Source: Lutibacter sp. B2 | Lineage (GTDB): Bacteria; Bacillota; Clostridia; Peptostreptococcales; Thermotaleaceae | NCBI GenBank assembly: GCA_015686845.1 | Contig: JADPRS010000001.1 | Coordinates: forward strand, 62,001 to 126,000 | DNA: 64,000 nucleotides | Reading direction: 5' to 3' | Part shown: in pieces, positions 45,829 to 55,516 of the stretch | Layout: each line of letters starts with the position of its first letter | How positions within the stretch are numbered: the first letter of the stretch is position 1 | The notes under the pieces: generated by a model | Databases searched by the model: none | What the model was told of the DNA's origin: nothing | What the model saw: the letters and a program-made list of their open reading frames with translations, nothing else | Program-made: the position numbers and the translations under genes

Positions 45829-47037
45829 TTAAACACCCTCCTCAAATTCTTTGGGATATATTATTTCTTGTTGCTCTCCTATATTTTCTGAGGCTTCAAT
45901 TGTTAGTTTTGCTTTTATTATATTCCCTTCTTCATAAAATATAATATCTTTATTAATAATCTGTACATTTAGCGGCATTTTTTTCACTAAATCTACTTCC
46001 ATCTTTTCAGCCAAGGATTTTTTTGCAACACTCTTATCGATTTTTTCCTTTATTTTAATGGCTTCATAATATTCTTCTTTAATGATTTCGACAGGGATTT
46101 TGATATTCCTCCACCTAGAAAGACTTTTATCTGTCTTCTTTATTATAACATCTTTATAAGGTATTTCGCTTGCACCTAATGTAGTTTCTGTATTTCCAAT
46201 TTTTATAGTTCTCTTAACAATTTTATTTCCCGTCTCTACCTTTTTAACCTTCACTAATGAAATTTTATCATTTTCTTCATAATAGGTTTTTGCAATTACT
46301 TCTCCTAACCCATGTACATATCTAACATCCATATCTTCCCTATTAATTATGCCTGTAATTAATTCCTGTCCTTTTTTCACTACATCTCCTTTTCGAACTA
46401 AAGCATCTCCATTTTTGGCAATTATTTTTTCTATCACTCCATCTTTCTTGGCAACAATATTGCATGGTAGATCCTTTGAAATCTCCTTATGTATATTCAC
46501 ATTTTCTACAATTTCTACAATCACTTTTGTACCTTTAAAATGGATGCCTGCCCATGCTAGATTTTCAATATCTATCATCATATTATTTTCAATATCAGAT
46601 AAGTCAACTCTATATTTACATACACCAATTTTCAAACCTCGCTCACTTATATATTCTTCTATTTTTTCTTTTGGTATTTTATCATTACCAGTAATCTCCA
46701 TATCCCATACGAATGAAGTTATTCCGCAAACCATGATGATGGAAATAATAAAACCAATCATAAACATTTTCCTTACTTTAATCCTATGGAGAAAAAAAGG
46801 ATATCCTATTTTCGTCTTTATCTTCACTTTACAACCCGACTTTTTCACAATATGTCTAAGTTCTTTATACCCTCTCAAACCTATTTTTGCTTCTAATGTA
46901 GTATAATCTATACGCATAATATCCCATAAATATATACCCTTTGAGATTGTATAATTAATAAACTTTTCTAGATGCAATCCTTCTATTCTAATAAAAACAT
47001 ATCCTCTGAAAAAATTCCAAATCCTTACTACCAGCAA
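45829..47037 (-). CDS. yqfD: Sporulation protein YqfD
   Basis: A 402-residue protein with an N-terminal cytosolic part, one membrane helix (MFMIGFIISIIMVCGITSFVW) and a long external region with two turn repeats including NIVAKKDGVIEKIIAKNGDALVRKGDVVKKGQELI, a biotinyl/HlyD-like fold. YqfD is needed for full sporulation; its exact role is unclear. Start is TTG at 47037 after GGGGGG. It is 11 bases after yqfC. Confidence 0.93.
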   Translation of the reverse strand: MLVVRIWNFFRGYVFIRIEGLHLEKFINYTISKGIYLWDIMRIDYTTLEAKIGLRGYKELRHIVKKSGCKVKIKTKIGYPFFLHRIKVRKMFMIGFIISIIMVCGITSFVWDMEITGNDKIPKEKIEEYISERGLKIGVCKYRVDLSDIENNMMIDIENLAWAGIHFKGTKVIVEIVENVNIHKEISKDLPCNIVAKKDGVIEKIIAKNGDALVRKGDVVKKGQELITGIINREDMDVRYVHGLGEVIAKTYYEENDKISLVKVKKVETGNKIVKRTIKIGNTETTLGASEIPYKDVIIKKTDKSLSRWRNIKIPVEIIKEEYYEAIKIKEKIDKSVAKKSLAEKMEVDLVKKMPLNVQIINKDIIFYEEGNIIKAKLTIEASENIGEQQEIIYPKEFEEGV

Positions 47038-47048
47038 AACAACCCCCC

Positions 47049-47327
47049 CTATTGTAGAAATTCAATGCTATGTATTTTTCCACATATAACAATCTCTTCT
47101 GAGACGATATTTTTAATCAATAAATCATTTCCCATAATTCTAAGAATTCCATCTCTTGTATTTACTCTTATTCTAACTTTTGTGTATTCAATAATCCCTT
47201 TATGATTTTCAATATATAATTGTAAATTCCCTAATAACGTTATTCTTGGAAGATCCAACATAATATCCTTGGGAAGCTCTAATAATTCAGAAATACTTTC
47301 TTTTATTTCTTTTGTTTTTCCTTTCAT
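47049..47327 (-). CDS. yqfC: Sporulation protein YqfC
   Basis: A 92-residue YabP/YqfC protein: SELLELPKDIMLDLPRITLLGNLQLYIENHKGI and the ending RDGILRIMGNDLLIKN. It is made with YqfD in the mother cell in Bacillus. RBS GGGGGGAG. A sigma-E promoter is expected just upstream but I could not assign one with confidence. Confidence 0.93.
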   Translation of the reverse strand: MKGKTKEIKESISELLELPKDIMLDLPRITLLGNLQLYIENHKGIIEYTKVRIRVNTRDGILRIMGNDLLIKNIVSEEIVICGKIHSIEFLQ

Positions 47328-47390
47328 ATAATACTCCCCCCTTTTATATAGTAATCTTATGCTTACTTAAGTGAGTCTATTCCTTATAAA

Positions 47391-47466
47391 AATAAGTCAA
47401 GCCATGAAAATGATCTTCATGGCTTGACTTATTTTTAAATAAAAAATGACCTAATATTAGGTCATC
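47391..47466 (-). terminator. Two tandem terminators between yqeY and yqfC
   Basis: The first hairpin after yqeY (47445-47466) has ATGACCTA / TAGGTCAT and U-rich sequence after it. The second (47391-47433) is a perfect 18-bp stem, AATAAGTCAAGCCATGAA on the plus strand and its complement, with a 7-base loop and a following U-run. They separate the rpsU-yqeY unit from the sporulation/phoH operon. Confidence 0.9.
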
Positions 47467-47472
47467 CTCTTT

Positions 47473-47916
47473 TTATTGTAAAAATTCTCTTACAAATTTA
47501 TTTACTATTTTGCCATCAGCTTTTCCTTTTATCTTAGGCATTAATGTTGCCATTAACTTGCCCATATCTTTCATGTTCTCAGCTCCGACTTCTTCTATTG
47601 ACTGCTTTACAATCACTTTAATTTCATCTTCAGTTAATTGCTGAGGTAAGTATTTCATCAAAACATCTATTTCAGCTTTTGCTTCATTTACTAAATCTTC
47701 TCTATTACCTTTAGCAAATTCTTCAATCGCATCATTTTTCTGTTTTACTTGTTTGATCATTATATCTAAAACTTTTTCATCATCCATTTCTACTCTATTA
47801 TCAACTTCATATTGCGTAACTGAAGCTCTTACCATAGTAATAACAGATTTCTTGAGTTTATCTTTCTCTTTCATAGCTTGTTTTAAATCAAGCATTAATC
47901 TCTCTTTGAGGGACAT
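47473..47916 (-). CDS. yqeY: GatB/YqeY domain-containing protein
   Basis: A 147-residue YqeY protein: KERLMLDLKQAMKEKDKLKKSVI at the N-terminus and the tRNA-binding-like GatB tail MGKLMATLMPKIKGKADGKIVNKFVREFL. It resembles the C-terminal part of the GatB amidotransferase subunit. Its role is not settled. It follows rpsU, the standard rpsU-yqeY pair. Confidence 0.95.
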   Translation of the reverse strand: MSLKERLMLDLKQAMKEKDKLKKSVITMVRASVTQYEVDNRVEMDDEKVLDIMIKQVKQKNDAIEEFAKGNREDLVNEAKAEIDVLMKYLPQQLTEDEIKVIVKQSIEEVGAENMKDMGKLMATLMPKIKGKADGKIVNKFVREFLQ

Positions 47917-47930
47917 TTGTCACACCTCTT

Positions 47931-48113
47931 TTAGAATTTCTTTTTATTTCTTTTTGCTGCCTCTGCTTTGTTCTTACGCTTCACACTAGGCTTTTCATAA
48001 TGCTCTCTCTTTCTAACTTCTGATAAAACTCCAGACTTTGCACATGAACGCTTAAATCTACGAAGAGCACTCTCAAGAGTTTCGCTTTCACCAATTTTGA
48101 TTTCTGACGCCAT
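47931..48113 (-). CDS. rpsU: 30S ribosomal protein S21
   Basis: A 60-residue S21: [40 protein letters not shown] followed by a lysine-rich tail. It binds near the 16S rRNA 3' end. RBS GGAGGGAG. It has a strong promoter upstream. Confidence 0.97.
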   Translation of the reverse strand: MASEIKIGESETLESALRRFKRSCAKSGVLSEVRKREHYEKPSVKRKNKAEAAKRNKKKF

Positions 48114-48199
48114 CTACTTCTCCCTCCCTCCGCTTGCAAACTTGTGTTGATAGAAAAGTATACGCTAAACAAATATATACATTCGCCTAGCACTATGTT

Positions 48200-48228
48200 A
48201 GTATACATTAAATTTACCATTTATGCAA
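48200..48228 (-). promoter_or_regulatory. Promoter of rpsU-yqeY
   Basis: TTGCAT and TATACT with a 17-base spacer on the minus strand, about 87 bases before the rpsU start. Confidence 0.75.
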
Positions 48229-48234
48229 CAGTTT

Positions 48235-48579
48235 TTAACCTGCTGGCCAATTCATTTGTTTTCCTCCTAATAAATGGAAATGGATATGGTTAACAGTCTG
48301 ACCTCCAAGTTCTCCACAATTATTAACAACTCGGAATCCTTCTTTACTAATTTCTAGTTTTTTTGCAATTTTACTTATGCAAAGGTGAATATGTCCTAAA
48401 AGTTCCTTATGTATATCTAATACATTATTTAACGATTCTATATGTTCCTTTGGAATTACTATAACATGTGTAGGTGCAGCTGGTTCAATATCATGAAAAG
48501 CGATCACTAAATCATCCTCATATACAATATTAGCTGGAATCTCTTTAGATGCAATTTTGCAAAAAATACACTCTGACAT
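48235..48579 (-). CDS. HIT family (histidine triad) nucleotide-binding protein
   Basis: A 114-residue HINT-type protein: CIFCKIASKEIPANIVYEDD at the N-terminus and the triad HIHFHLLGGKQM near the end, with VVNNCGELGGQTVNH before it. The family hydrolyses nucleoside phosphoramidates. RBS GGAGGTGAG. It follows mtaB as in other clostridia. Confidence 0.96.
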   Translation of the reverse strand: MSECIFCKIASKEIPANIVYEDDLVIAFHDIEPAAPTHVIVIPKEHIESLNNVLDIHKELLGHIHLCISKIAKKLEISKEGFRVVNNCGELGGQTVNHIHFHLLGGKQMNWPAG

Positions 48580-48657
48580 AGACTCACCTCCTTTTTACAA
48601 TGCTAATACTATATATCCTATTCTACAAAAACGAACAAACTCCTTCTTTTAAGAAGA

Positions 48658-49971
48658 TTAGTTTTTATTACCTATAATCATTCCCATTATAGCTTCATTA
48701 TATGTTTCTTCTAATTTAACAGAAACAATTTGCCCGGATAGCTCTTCTTTAGATTTTACAAATACACGAATGTAATTATCCGTTAACCCTTCATAAAACC
48801 CATTCATTTCTTGACTAGCAGCTTCAATTAAAACCTTTTTTCTACTATTTATAAAACGCTTATTATATTTAATTAAACATTCTTCTGCCAAATGTATTAA
48901 TTTTTCACTTCTTATATTTTTTATATTTCCCAGTACCTGTTCTTTAAATTTGGATGCCGGCGTACCTTTTCTTGGAGAATATTTAAAAACATGAATTTGG
49001 CTAAATTGTATATATTTAACAAATTTCATCGTTTCATCAAATTCTTCTTCTGTTTCTCCTGGAAATCCTACTATTATATCAGTAGTAATAGATACATCGT
49101 TTATAATCCTTCTTAGTCTCTCTACAATCACTTTATATTCACTCGTATTATACTTCCTATTCATTCTCTTTAAAGTCTCATCACATCCACTCTGTAAGGA
49201 TAAATGAAAATGCGGACATACCTTTTCTAAACAAGACAATTCATATATAAATTCCTCCGTCATTATTGTCGGTTCTATAGAACTTAAGCGAATCCTTTCA
49301 ATACCATCAACCTCATGTACCCTCTTGATTACATCTAATAATGTAATATCTTTTAAATCTTTTCCATAAGATGCTACATGAATTCCAGTTAACACAATCT
49401 CCTTGAAGCCATTTTTAGCTAATCTATTTACTTCTTTCACGATTTCATCTATTTTTCTACTTCTAATATTCCCTCGTGCATAGGGAATAATACAGTATGT
49501 ACAATACTGATTACAACCTTCTTGAATTTTGAGAACTGCTCTAGTTTTCCCCTTCACTTCCCCTATTGACATTTCTTCAAATTCTTTAATTTCCATAATA
49601 TCTGAAACTGCATTGATTTTTTCTTCTTCAGATTTAAATTTTTCCACATAATCCACAATTTTTTTTCTGTCATTCGTACCTAATACAATATTTACACCTG
49701 CTATTTCCATTACCTCATCTGGTGAAGTTTGGGAATAACATCCAACAACAGCTATAATCGCATCTTCATTGTTTCTTTTTGATTTACGAATAAATTGTCT
49801 TGATTTACGATTTCCTAAATTTGTCACTGTACAAGTATTAATTATATAAACATCTGCAATTTCCTCATGATCTACAATACTATATCCAGCTTTTTCAAAC
49901 AATTCACTCATAGCCTCTGTTTCATATTGATTCACCTTACAACCAAGAGTATAAAATGCAACCTTTTTCAT
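48658..49971 (-). CDS. mtaB: tRNA t6A37 methylthiotransferase MtaB
   Basis: A 437-residue radical-SAM enzyme that turns t6A into ms2t6A at tRNA position 37. The N-terminal UPF0004 domain has YTLGCKVNQYETEAM and VVGCYSQ cysteines for one cluster. The radical SAM CNQYCTYCIIPYARG holds the other, followed by a TRAM domain. It starts one base after rsmE, so it is cotranscribed. Confidence 0.95.
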   Translation of the reverse strand: MKKVAFYTLGCKVNQYETEAMSELFEKAGYSIVDHEEIADVYIINTCTVTNLGNRKSRQFIRKSKRNNEDAIIAVVGCYSQTSPDEVMEIAGVNIVLGTNDRKKIVDYVEKFKSEEEKINAVSDIMEIKEFEEMSIGEVKGKTRAVLKIQEGCNQYCTYCIIPYARGNIRSRKIDEIVKEVNRLAKNGFKEIVLTGIHVASYGKDLKDITLLDVIKRVHEVDGIERIRLSSIEPTIMTEEFIYELSCLEKVCPHFHLSLQSGCDETLKRMNRKYNTSEYKVIVERLRRIINDVSITTDIIVGFPGETEEEFDETMKFVKYIQFSQIHVFKYSPRKGTPASKFKEQVLGNIKNIRSEKLIHLAEECLIKYNKRFINSRKKVLIEAASQEMNGFYEGLTDNYIRVFVKSKEELSGQIVSVKLEETYNEAIMGMIIGNKN

Positions 49972-50724
49972 TTATTTGCCTCCCAAATCACCAATCTCAT
50001 ACATTACAATACCTAAAGCTACAAAACCAGCAGTCTCTGTTCTTAGAATTCTTGGTCCTAATGTAACAGATTTTGCACCTACTTCTTTTAATCCTTCAAC
50101 CTCTTCTTTTTCAAATCCACCTTCTGGCCCTACAACAATTGCGATCTTCTTTGACTTTTTACTTGCCTGCAAAATAGATTTAATGCCCAAATCTTGTTCT
50201 TCTTCATAAGCTACAATAACTAAATCATATTGAGATATACATTCTAACAGTTCCCTATAATGCAAAGGCATATCTATTTTAGGTATAACCCCTCTTTTAC
50301 ATTGTTTAGCTGCTGTATCAGCAATTTTTTGCCATCTATCAATTTTCTTTTCTTCCGCCTTTTTGTCTTTTAATTGCACAATGGTTCTTTCTGTAACTAC
50401 TGGTGTAATTTTATTGATTCCTAATTCCGTACATTTTTGAATAATCAAATCCATTTTGGTTGATTTAGGAATTCCTTGAAAAAGCGTTACACAAATTTGT
50501 GCTTCTGTCTGAGACTCTTTTTTTTCTAAAATTGTAGCTTTAACCTGGGTTTTATCCACTATAGAAAGTTTTGCAATATACTCCTGATTTTCTCCATCAC
50601 AAACTTCTATAATATCATCTTTGGATAATCTTAAAACCTTCACTATATGTTTTACATCCTCTACATGATCAATGATAATTTCTTCTTCAGAAATATTTCC
50701 TTTATGAACAAAAAATCTATGCAT
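49972..50724 (-). CDS. rsmE: 16S rRNA (uracil1498-N3)-methyltransferase RsmE
   Basis: About 250 residues. ATG at 50724 (MHRFFVHKGNISEEEIIIDH) has GGAG upstream and overlaps the end of prmA by 8 bases; a longer frame from 50781 has no RBS. The SPOUT C-terminus is clear: VVGPEGGFEKEEVE and LGPRILRTETAGFVAL. It methylates U1498 of 16S rRNA. Confidence 0.94.
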   Translation of the reverse strand: MHRFFVHKGNISEEEIIIDHVEDVKHIVKVLRLSKDDIIEVCDGENQEYIAKLSIVDKTQVKATILEKKESQTEAQICVTLFQGIPKSTKMDLIIQKCTELGINKITPVVTERTIVQLKDKKAEEKKIDRWQKIADTAAKQCKRGVIPKIDMPLHYRELLECISQYDLVIVAYEEEQDLGIKSILQASKKSKKIAIVVGPEGGFEKEEVEGLKEVGAKSVTLGPRILRTETAGFVALGIVMYEIGDLGGK

Positions 50725-51673
50725 AATGATGATCTCCACCAATTTTTGAAACAATTGCAGCCCATTCACCTTGTCTATCAATGCTTATTATTTCAAATTT
50801 ATTTTTCTTTAATTCTGCAACTACTTCATCCACTTTTTCTAATATGATTCCAGAAGCAATAAAAACTGCATCTTTTTTCATAAAATCAGAAATATAAGAA
50901 CTTAAGCCCATAATAACATCTGCCATAATATTAGCTACAATTATATCCGCCTTACCATTTACTACATCCATCAAATTTCCTCTTTTTATTTCTACTGTAT
51001 CCGCAACTTTATTATCAGATACATTTCTAATAGAAGCATCCACAGCAACTTGGTCTAAATCTACACCCAATACTTCTTTTGCTCCTAATTTAGCGGCAAC
51101 AATTGATAAAATTCCACTTCCACACCCTATATCAAATACTAAACTATTTTCACTTATATACTTTTCAAGATTTTGTACACACATCATTGTAGTTTCATGG
51201 GTTCCTGTCCCAAAAGCCATGCCTGGATCTAATTCTATAATTAATTCATTTTCTTTTGGTTCATACATTTCCCATGATGGTTTAATCACTATTTGGTTTC
51301 CTATTTTTTTAGGTTTATAATACTTTTTCCATTCATTTGCCCAATCTTCTTCATACACCTCAGTTGTTGTCACTTCCCCTAATCCCTTATCTAAATTAAA
51401 AAGAGGTATTCTTTCAACATTCTGCTTTATTAACTCTATTATATCTAATAACTCTTCACTTTTAGGTAAATACCCTTTTATAATTGCTCCTTCATAACTA
51501 TTTTCTAAAATAGACTCATCAATATAATCCCAATCTCCTTTTGCTTGTTCTTGGAAAATAGAATCATTAGAATCCTCTATAGCAACCCCATCTACTCCTA
51601 CTTCATATAAAATATTTGCTACCGCCTCTACCGCTTCTGTTGTAGTTTTAATCTTAACTTCTATCCATTTCAT
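50717..51673 (-). CDS. prmA: Ribosomal protein L11 methyltransferase
   Basis: About 318 residues; ATG at 51673 (MKWIEVKIKTTTEAVEAVAN) follows GGAGG by 8 bases. The SAM motif is VFDIGCGSGILSIVAAKLG and a late IIVANIMADVIMGL is typical. It methylates L11. It is downstream of dnaJ after a terminator and overlaps rsmE. Confidence 0.96.
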   Translation of the reverse strand: MKWIEVKIKTTTEAVEAVANILYEVGVDGVAIEDSNDSIFQEQAKGDWDYIDESILENSYEGAIIKGYLPKSEELLDIIELIKQNVERIPLFNLDKGLGEVTTTEVYEEDWANEWKKYYKPKKIGNQIVIKPSWEMYEPKENELIIELDPGMAFGTGTHETTMMCVQNLEKYISENSLVFDIGCGSGILSIVAAKLGAKEVLGVDLDQVAVDASIRNVSDNKVADTVEIKRGNLMDVVNGKADIIVANIMADVIMGLSSYISDFMKKDAVFIASGIILEKVDEVVAELKKNKFEIISIDRQGEWAAIVSKIGGDHHYA

Positions 51674-51757
51674 CTTTAAAACCTCCGTAGCTTTCACATT
51701 TACCTGTTATTATACCCTGCCAACTTATAATTTAACATATTATTGCTACCTCTTTTA

Positions 51758-51793
51758 TAATGAAACACCCAGCATTTACTGGGTGTTTCATTA
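51758..51793 (-). terminator. Terminator of the dnaK-dnaJ operon
   Basis: A 15-bp stem TAATGAAACACCCAG / CTGGGTGTTTCATTA with a 6-base loop, overlapping the dnaJ stop, followed by a U-rich stretch. It is likely to reduce readthrough into prmA-rsmE-mtaB. Confidence 0.9.
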
Positions 51794-52927
51794 TATTCCT
51801 AGAATGTCCTTTGCTTTATCAACAAAACTCTTTCTTTGTTCATGTACCTCTTCGCCCATTTCTTCAGCAAACTTTTTTAACATATCCTTTTGTTTTTGAT
51901 TTAACTTTTTCGGTACTTCTACAATGATTTTTACGTAATGATCTCCTCTACCATGTCCTCTTAAACTTGGTACCCCTTTGCCTTTTAACCTAAAAACAGT
52001 TCCGCTTTGTGTACCTTCAGGAATGTTATATTTAACCCTTCCATCTAATGTAGGAATAATTAATTCCTCTCCTAAAGCAGCTTGAGCAAAGGTAATAGGA
52101 ACTTCACAAACGATATCATTGCCATCTCTTTTAAATATTTTATGTGATTTTACTCTTAAAACAACATATAAATCTCCCATAGGGCCACCCTTAACGCCTG
52201 GTCCGCCTTCACCTCTTACTGAAATTGCAGAACCTGAATCTACACCTGCTGGAATTTTTAGTTTTATCGTCTTATTTTTTAATACGTTTCCAGTTCCATT
52301 ACATGTCTGACACGGTTGTTCAATAACACTTCCTTCTCCATGACACTCATCACAAGGCTTAACATTTACAAATTGTCCTAAGGGTGTTCTTTGTGCATAA
52401 CGCACTTCTCCCGTTCCATTACATTTCGAACATGTTCTTTTAGAAGTTCCCTCTTTTGCACCTGTTCCACTACAAGTACTACACTTTTCGTGTTTTTTAA
52501 TACTTATTTCCTTTTCAACACCAAATGCAGCTTCTTCAAAGGTAATAGACATTTCATATTGTAAATCTTCCCCTTTTTGAGGCCCAGATCTTCTTCTTCC
52601 TCCGCCACCAAACATATCAAATATATCACCAAATATGTCTTCAAATCCTCCAAATCCAGAGGCACCACCAAATCCAGATGCGCCACCAAACCCGCCTTGC
52701 CCATCTACACCTGCATGACCAAATTGATCATATCTAGCTTTTTTTTCACTATTTCCTAGAACTTCATAAGCTTCATTAATTTCCTTAAACTTTTCTTCCG
52801 CTTCTTTATCTCCAGAATTTCTATCTGGATGATATTTCATCGCTAGTTTACGATAAGCTTTTTTGATCGACTGTTCGTCTTCCCCTTTTTGAACATCCAA
52901 TACATCATAATAGTCTCTCTTTGACAT
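51791..52927 (-). CDS. dnaJ: Molecular chaperone DnaJ
   Basis: About 378 residues. The J domain has YHPDRNSGD with the HPD, then a Gly/Phe stretch, four CxxCxGxG zinc repeats (CSTCSGTGAKEG; CSKCNGTGEV; CDECHGEGSV; CQTCNGTGNV) and the C-terminal substrate domain. ATG at 52927 begins MSKRDYYDVLDVQ as usual; the longer frame from 52969 is unlikely. It stimulates DnaK. It is third after grpE and dnaK. Confidence 0.97.
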   Translation of the reverse strand: MSKRDYYDVLDVQKGEDEQSIKKAYRKLAMKYHPDRNSGDKEAEEKFKEINEAYEVLGNSEKKARYDQFGHAGVDGQGGFGGASGFGGASGFGGFEDIFGDIFDMFGGGGRRRSGPQKGEDLQYEMSITFEEAAFGVEKEISIKKHEKCSTCSGTGAKEGTSKRTCSKCNGTGEVRYAQRTPLGQFVNVKPCDECHGEGSVIEQPCQTCNGTGNVLKNKTIKLKIPAGVDSGSAISVRGEGGPGVKGGPMGDLYVVLRVKSHKIFKRDGNDIVCEVPITFAQAALGEELIIPTLDGRVKYNIPEGTQSGTVFRLKGKGVPSLRGHGRGDHYVKIIVEVPKKLNQKQKDMLKKFAEEMGEEVHEQRKSFVDKAKDILGI

Positions 52928-53026
52928 CACTCTCACTGCCTTTCTAATCAGGTTTTGTGAGAAAATCACAAACTACATCAATTATATGAAAAATATTTAT
53001 TTTTTGCAACTCATTTAAGAATTATA

Positions 53027-53046
53027 AGGCACCCAATAGGGTGCCT
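53027..53046 (-). terminator. Hairpin between dnaK and dnaJ
   Basis: An 8-bp stem AGGCACCC / GGGTGCCT with a TATT loop, 11 bases after the dnaK stop. No good U-run follows, so it is probably an attenuator or processing/stability hairpin that lowers dnaJ relative to dnaK. Confidence 0.65.
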
Positions 53047-53057
53047 ATTTTAATCTT

Positions 53058-54887
53058 CTATTTATCCTCATCTACTACTTCATAATCTGCATCTACAACA
53101 TTATCATCTTCTTCTGTTTTACCTTGCTCACTACCCGATTGTTGTTCTGCTGCTGCTTGCTCATACATTTTTTGTGATATTGCATGGAATGCAGTAGTTA
53201 ACTCCTCAGTTGCTTTTTTAATCTCTTCATCGTCTGTTCCTTCTAACATTTTCTTTAGATTTTCTAAAGAAGACTCTACTTTAGACTTCTCATCTTCAGT
53301 AATTTTATCTCCAACTTCTTTTAATGTCTTTTCAGTTTCATAAACCATAGAATCTGCTTTATTTCTATTTTCTATAGCCTCTTTTTTCTTTTTATCTTCT
53401 TCTGCAAATTTTTCTGCATCTTTTACCTTTTGTTCTATTTCTTCATCAGAAAGATTACTAGAAGAAGAAATCGTAATTTTTTGTTCTTTTCCTGTTCCAT
53501 TATCTTTTGCACTTACATTTACGATACCATTCGCATCAATATCAAAAGTTACTTCTATTTGAGGGATTCCTCTTTGTGCAGGCATAATTCCACCTAGTTG
53601 GAATCTACCTAATGTAATATTATCTCCTGCCATTTGTCTTTCTCCTTGAAGAACATGTATATCTACAGAAGTTTGGTTATCCGCAGCAGTAGAGAATACT
53701 TGGCTTTTCTTAGTAGGGATCGTAGTATTTCTTTCAATTAACCTTGTCAATACGCCTCCAAGTGTTTCAATTCCAAGTGAAAGTGGTGTAACATCTAGTA
53801 ACAATACATCTTTTACTTCTCCCGTTAAAACACCTGCTTGAATTGCAGCACCTACTGCTACACATTCATCAGGATTTACGCCCTTATGAGGTTCTTTCCC
53901 AGTTAATTTTTTAACCGCATCTTGAACCGCAGGAATTCTAGTTGATCCTCCAACTAAAATAACTTTATCTATATCTCCAGAAGCTAAATTCGCATCTTTT
54001 AACGCTTCTCTAGTAGGACTCATACTCGCTTCTACCAACTTTGCAGTTAATTGATCAAATTTCGCTCTCGTTAAATCTATATTTAAATGGATCGGACCTG
54101 CTGCCGTAGCAGTAATAAATGGAAGATTTACATTTGTTGTTTGTGTCGTTGATAATTCTTTCTTCGCCTTTTCAGCAGCTTCTTTTAATCTTTGTAATGA
54201 CATTTTATCATTTCTTAAATCTACACCATGCTCTTTCATGAAAGTTTCAGCTAAGAAATCCATAACTGCCTTGTCAAAATCGTCTCCTCCAAGATGGTTA
54301 TTTCCTTTTGTAGAAAGTACTTCAAATACGCCATCTCCAAGTTCTAATATAGATACGTCAAAAGTACCGCCACCTAAATCAAATACCATGATTTTATGAT
54401 GTTCTGTATCTTTATCAAGACCGTAAGCTAATGATCCAGCTGTTGGCTCATTGATAATTCTTTTAACTTCTAATCCCGCAATCTTTCCAGCATCCTTAGT
54501 TGCCTGTCTTTGGCTATCTGTAAAGTATGCAGGAACTGTGATTACAGCGTCTGCTACCTTTTCGCCTAAATAACTTTCCGCATCTGCTTTTAATTTCATA
54601 AGGATCATAGCAGAAATTTCTTGTGGTGTATAATCTTTACCATCTATGTTTACTTTATGATCTGTTCCCATTTCTCTTTTAATAGAGCTGATCGTTCTCT
54701 CTGGATTTGTAATAGCTTGTCTTTTTGCAGTCTCGCCCACTAATCTTTCTCCATTTTTAGTAAATGCTACTATGGATGGCGTAGTTCTATTCCCTTCAGC
54801 ATTTGGAATTACTACTGGTTCTCCTCCTTCTAAAACTGACACACATGAATTCGTTGTTCCTAAGTCAATACCTATTATTTTACTCAT
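53058..54887 (-). CDS. dnaK: Molecular chaperone DnaK (Hsp70)
   Basis: A 609-residue Hsp70: ATPase signatures [28 protein letters not shown] and [14 protein letters not shown], and a substrate domain starting after [15 protein letters not shown]. The acidic tail [18 protein letters not shown] is normal. It works with GrpE and DnaJ encoded on either side. Confidence 0.98.
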   Translation of the reverse strand: MSKIIGIDLGTTNSCVSVLEGGEPVVIPNAEGNRTTPSIVAFTKNGERLVGETAKRQAITNPERTISSIKREMGTDHKVNIDGKDYTPQEISAMILMKLKADAESYLGEKVADAVITVPAYFTDSQRQATKDAGKIAGLEVKRIINEPTAGSLAYGLDKDTEHHKIMVFDLGGGTFDVSILELGDGVFEVLSTKGNNHLGGDDFDKAVMDFLAETFMKEHGVDLRNDKMSLQRLKEAAEKAKKELSTTQTTNVNLPFITATAAGPIHLNIDLTRAKFDQLTAKLVEASMSPTREALKDANLASGDIDKVILVGGSTRIPAVQDAVKKLTGKEPHKGVNPDECVAVGAAIQAGVLTGEVKDVLLLDVTPLSLGIETLGGVLTRLIERNTTIPTKKSQVFSTAADNQTSVDIHVLQGERQMAGDNITLGRFQLGGIMPAQRGIPQIEVTFDIDANGIVNVSAKDNGTGKEQKITISSSSNLSDEEIEQKVKDAEKFAEEDKKKKEAIENRNKADSMVYETEKTLKEVGDKITEDEKSKVESSLENLKKMLEGTDDEEIKKATEELTTAFHAISQKMYEQAAAEQQSGSEQGKTEEDDNVVDADYEVVDEDK

Positions 54888-54918
54888 TTCACAAATTCCT
54901 CCTTAATTATATAAAAAA

Positions 54919-55470
54919 TTATTTTATCACTTTTACCATGCAAGGGCGAATTACTTTATCATTCAAAGTATATCCCTTTTGAAATTGATCCACTACAGTT
55001 TCTGATTCATACTCATCATTTTCTTCTTGTAATACTGCATGATGATAATTAGGATCAAATTTTTGACCAATTGCATCTATTTCTTTTACATCATTCTTAG
55101 TAAGTACATCTAAAAACTGCTGATGAATCATTTCAATTCCTTGTGTAAATGATTCATTTGCACCTTCATCTTGATTAGACTTAAGTGCTCTTTCTAAGTT
55201 ATCTATCGTTGGCAATAAATCTACTATAAGTTTTTCATTAGCAAATTGATAAATATCACTTTTTTCTTTTTCTGCTCTTTTTTTAAAATTTTGAAAATCT
55301 GCAGTCATTCTTAAATACTTATTATTAATTTCTTTATTTTCTTCTTTTAATTTTTCTAATTCTAGATTTTTTGGAGATTCATCTTGATCGCTGTCATCTT
55401 TTTTATCAGCATCCAGAATATCTTCCTCTTGAATTACTTCTTCTTGATTTTCTACATGATTCTCTTTCAT
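54919..55470 (-). CDS. grpE: Nucleotide exchange factor GrpE
   Basis: About 183 residues. An acidic, disordered N-terminus (MKENHVENQEEVIQEED) is followed by a long helix and the GrpE core (RMTADFQNFKKRAEKE; EKLIVDLLPTIDNLERAL; VRPCMVKV-like end VIRPCMVKVIK). ATG at 55470 has AGGTGG 6 bases upstream and is preferred to 55536. It is 46 bases after hrcA. Confidence 0.95.
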   Translation of the reverse strand: MKENHVENQEEVIQEEDILDADKKDDSDQDESPKNLELEKLKEENKEINNKYLRMTADFQNFKKRAEKEKSDIYQFANEKLIVDLLPTIDNLERALKSNQDEGANESFTQGIEMIHQQFLDVLTKNDVKEIDAIGQKFDPNYHHAVLQEENDEYESETVVDQFQKGYTLNDKVIRPCMVKVIK

Positions 55471-55516
55471 CCATAACCACCTACCTAATTTATTTTGTCT
55501 TCCTATCAAACCATAT

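Noticed and set aside
47981-48220. 79-codon frame overlapping rpsU
   Set aside because: It overlaps the clear S21 gene in another frame and has no homology-like features.
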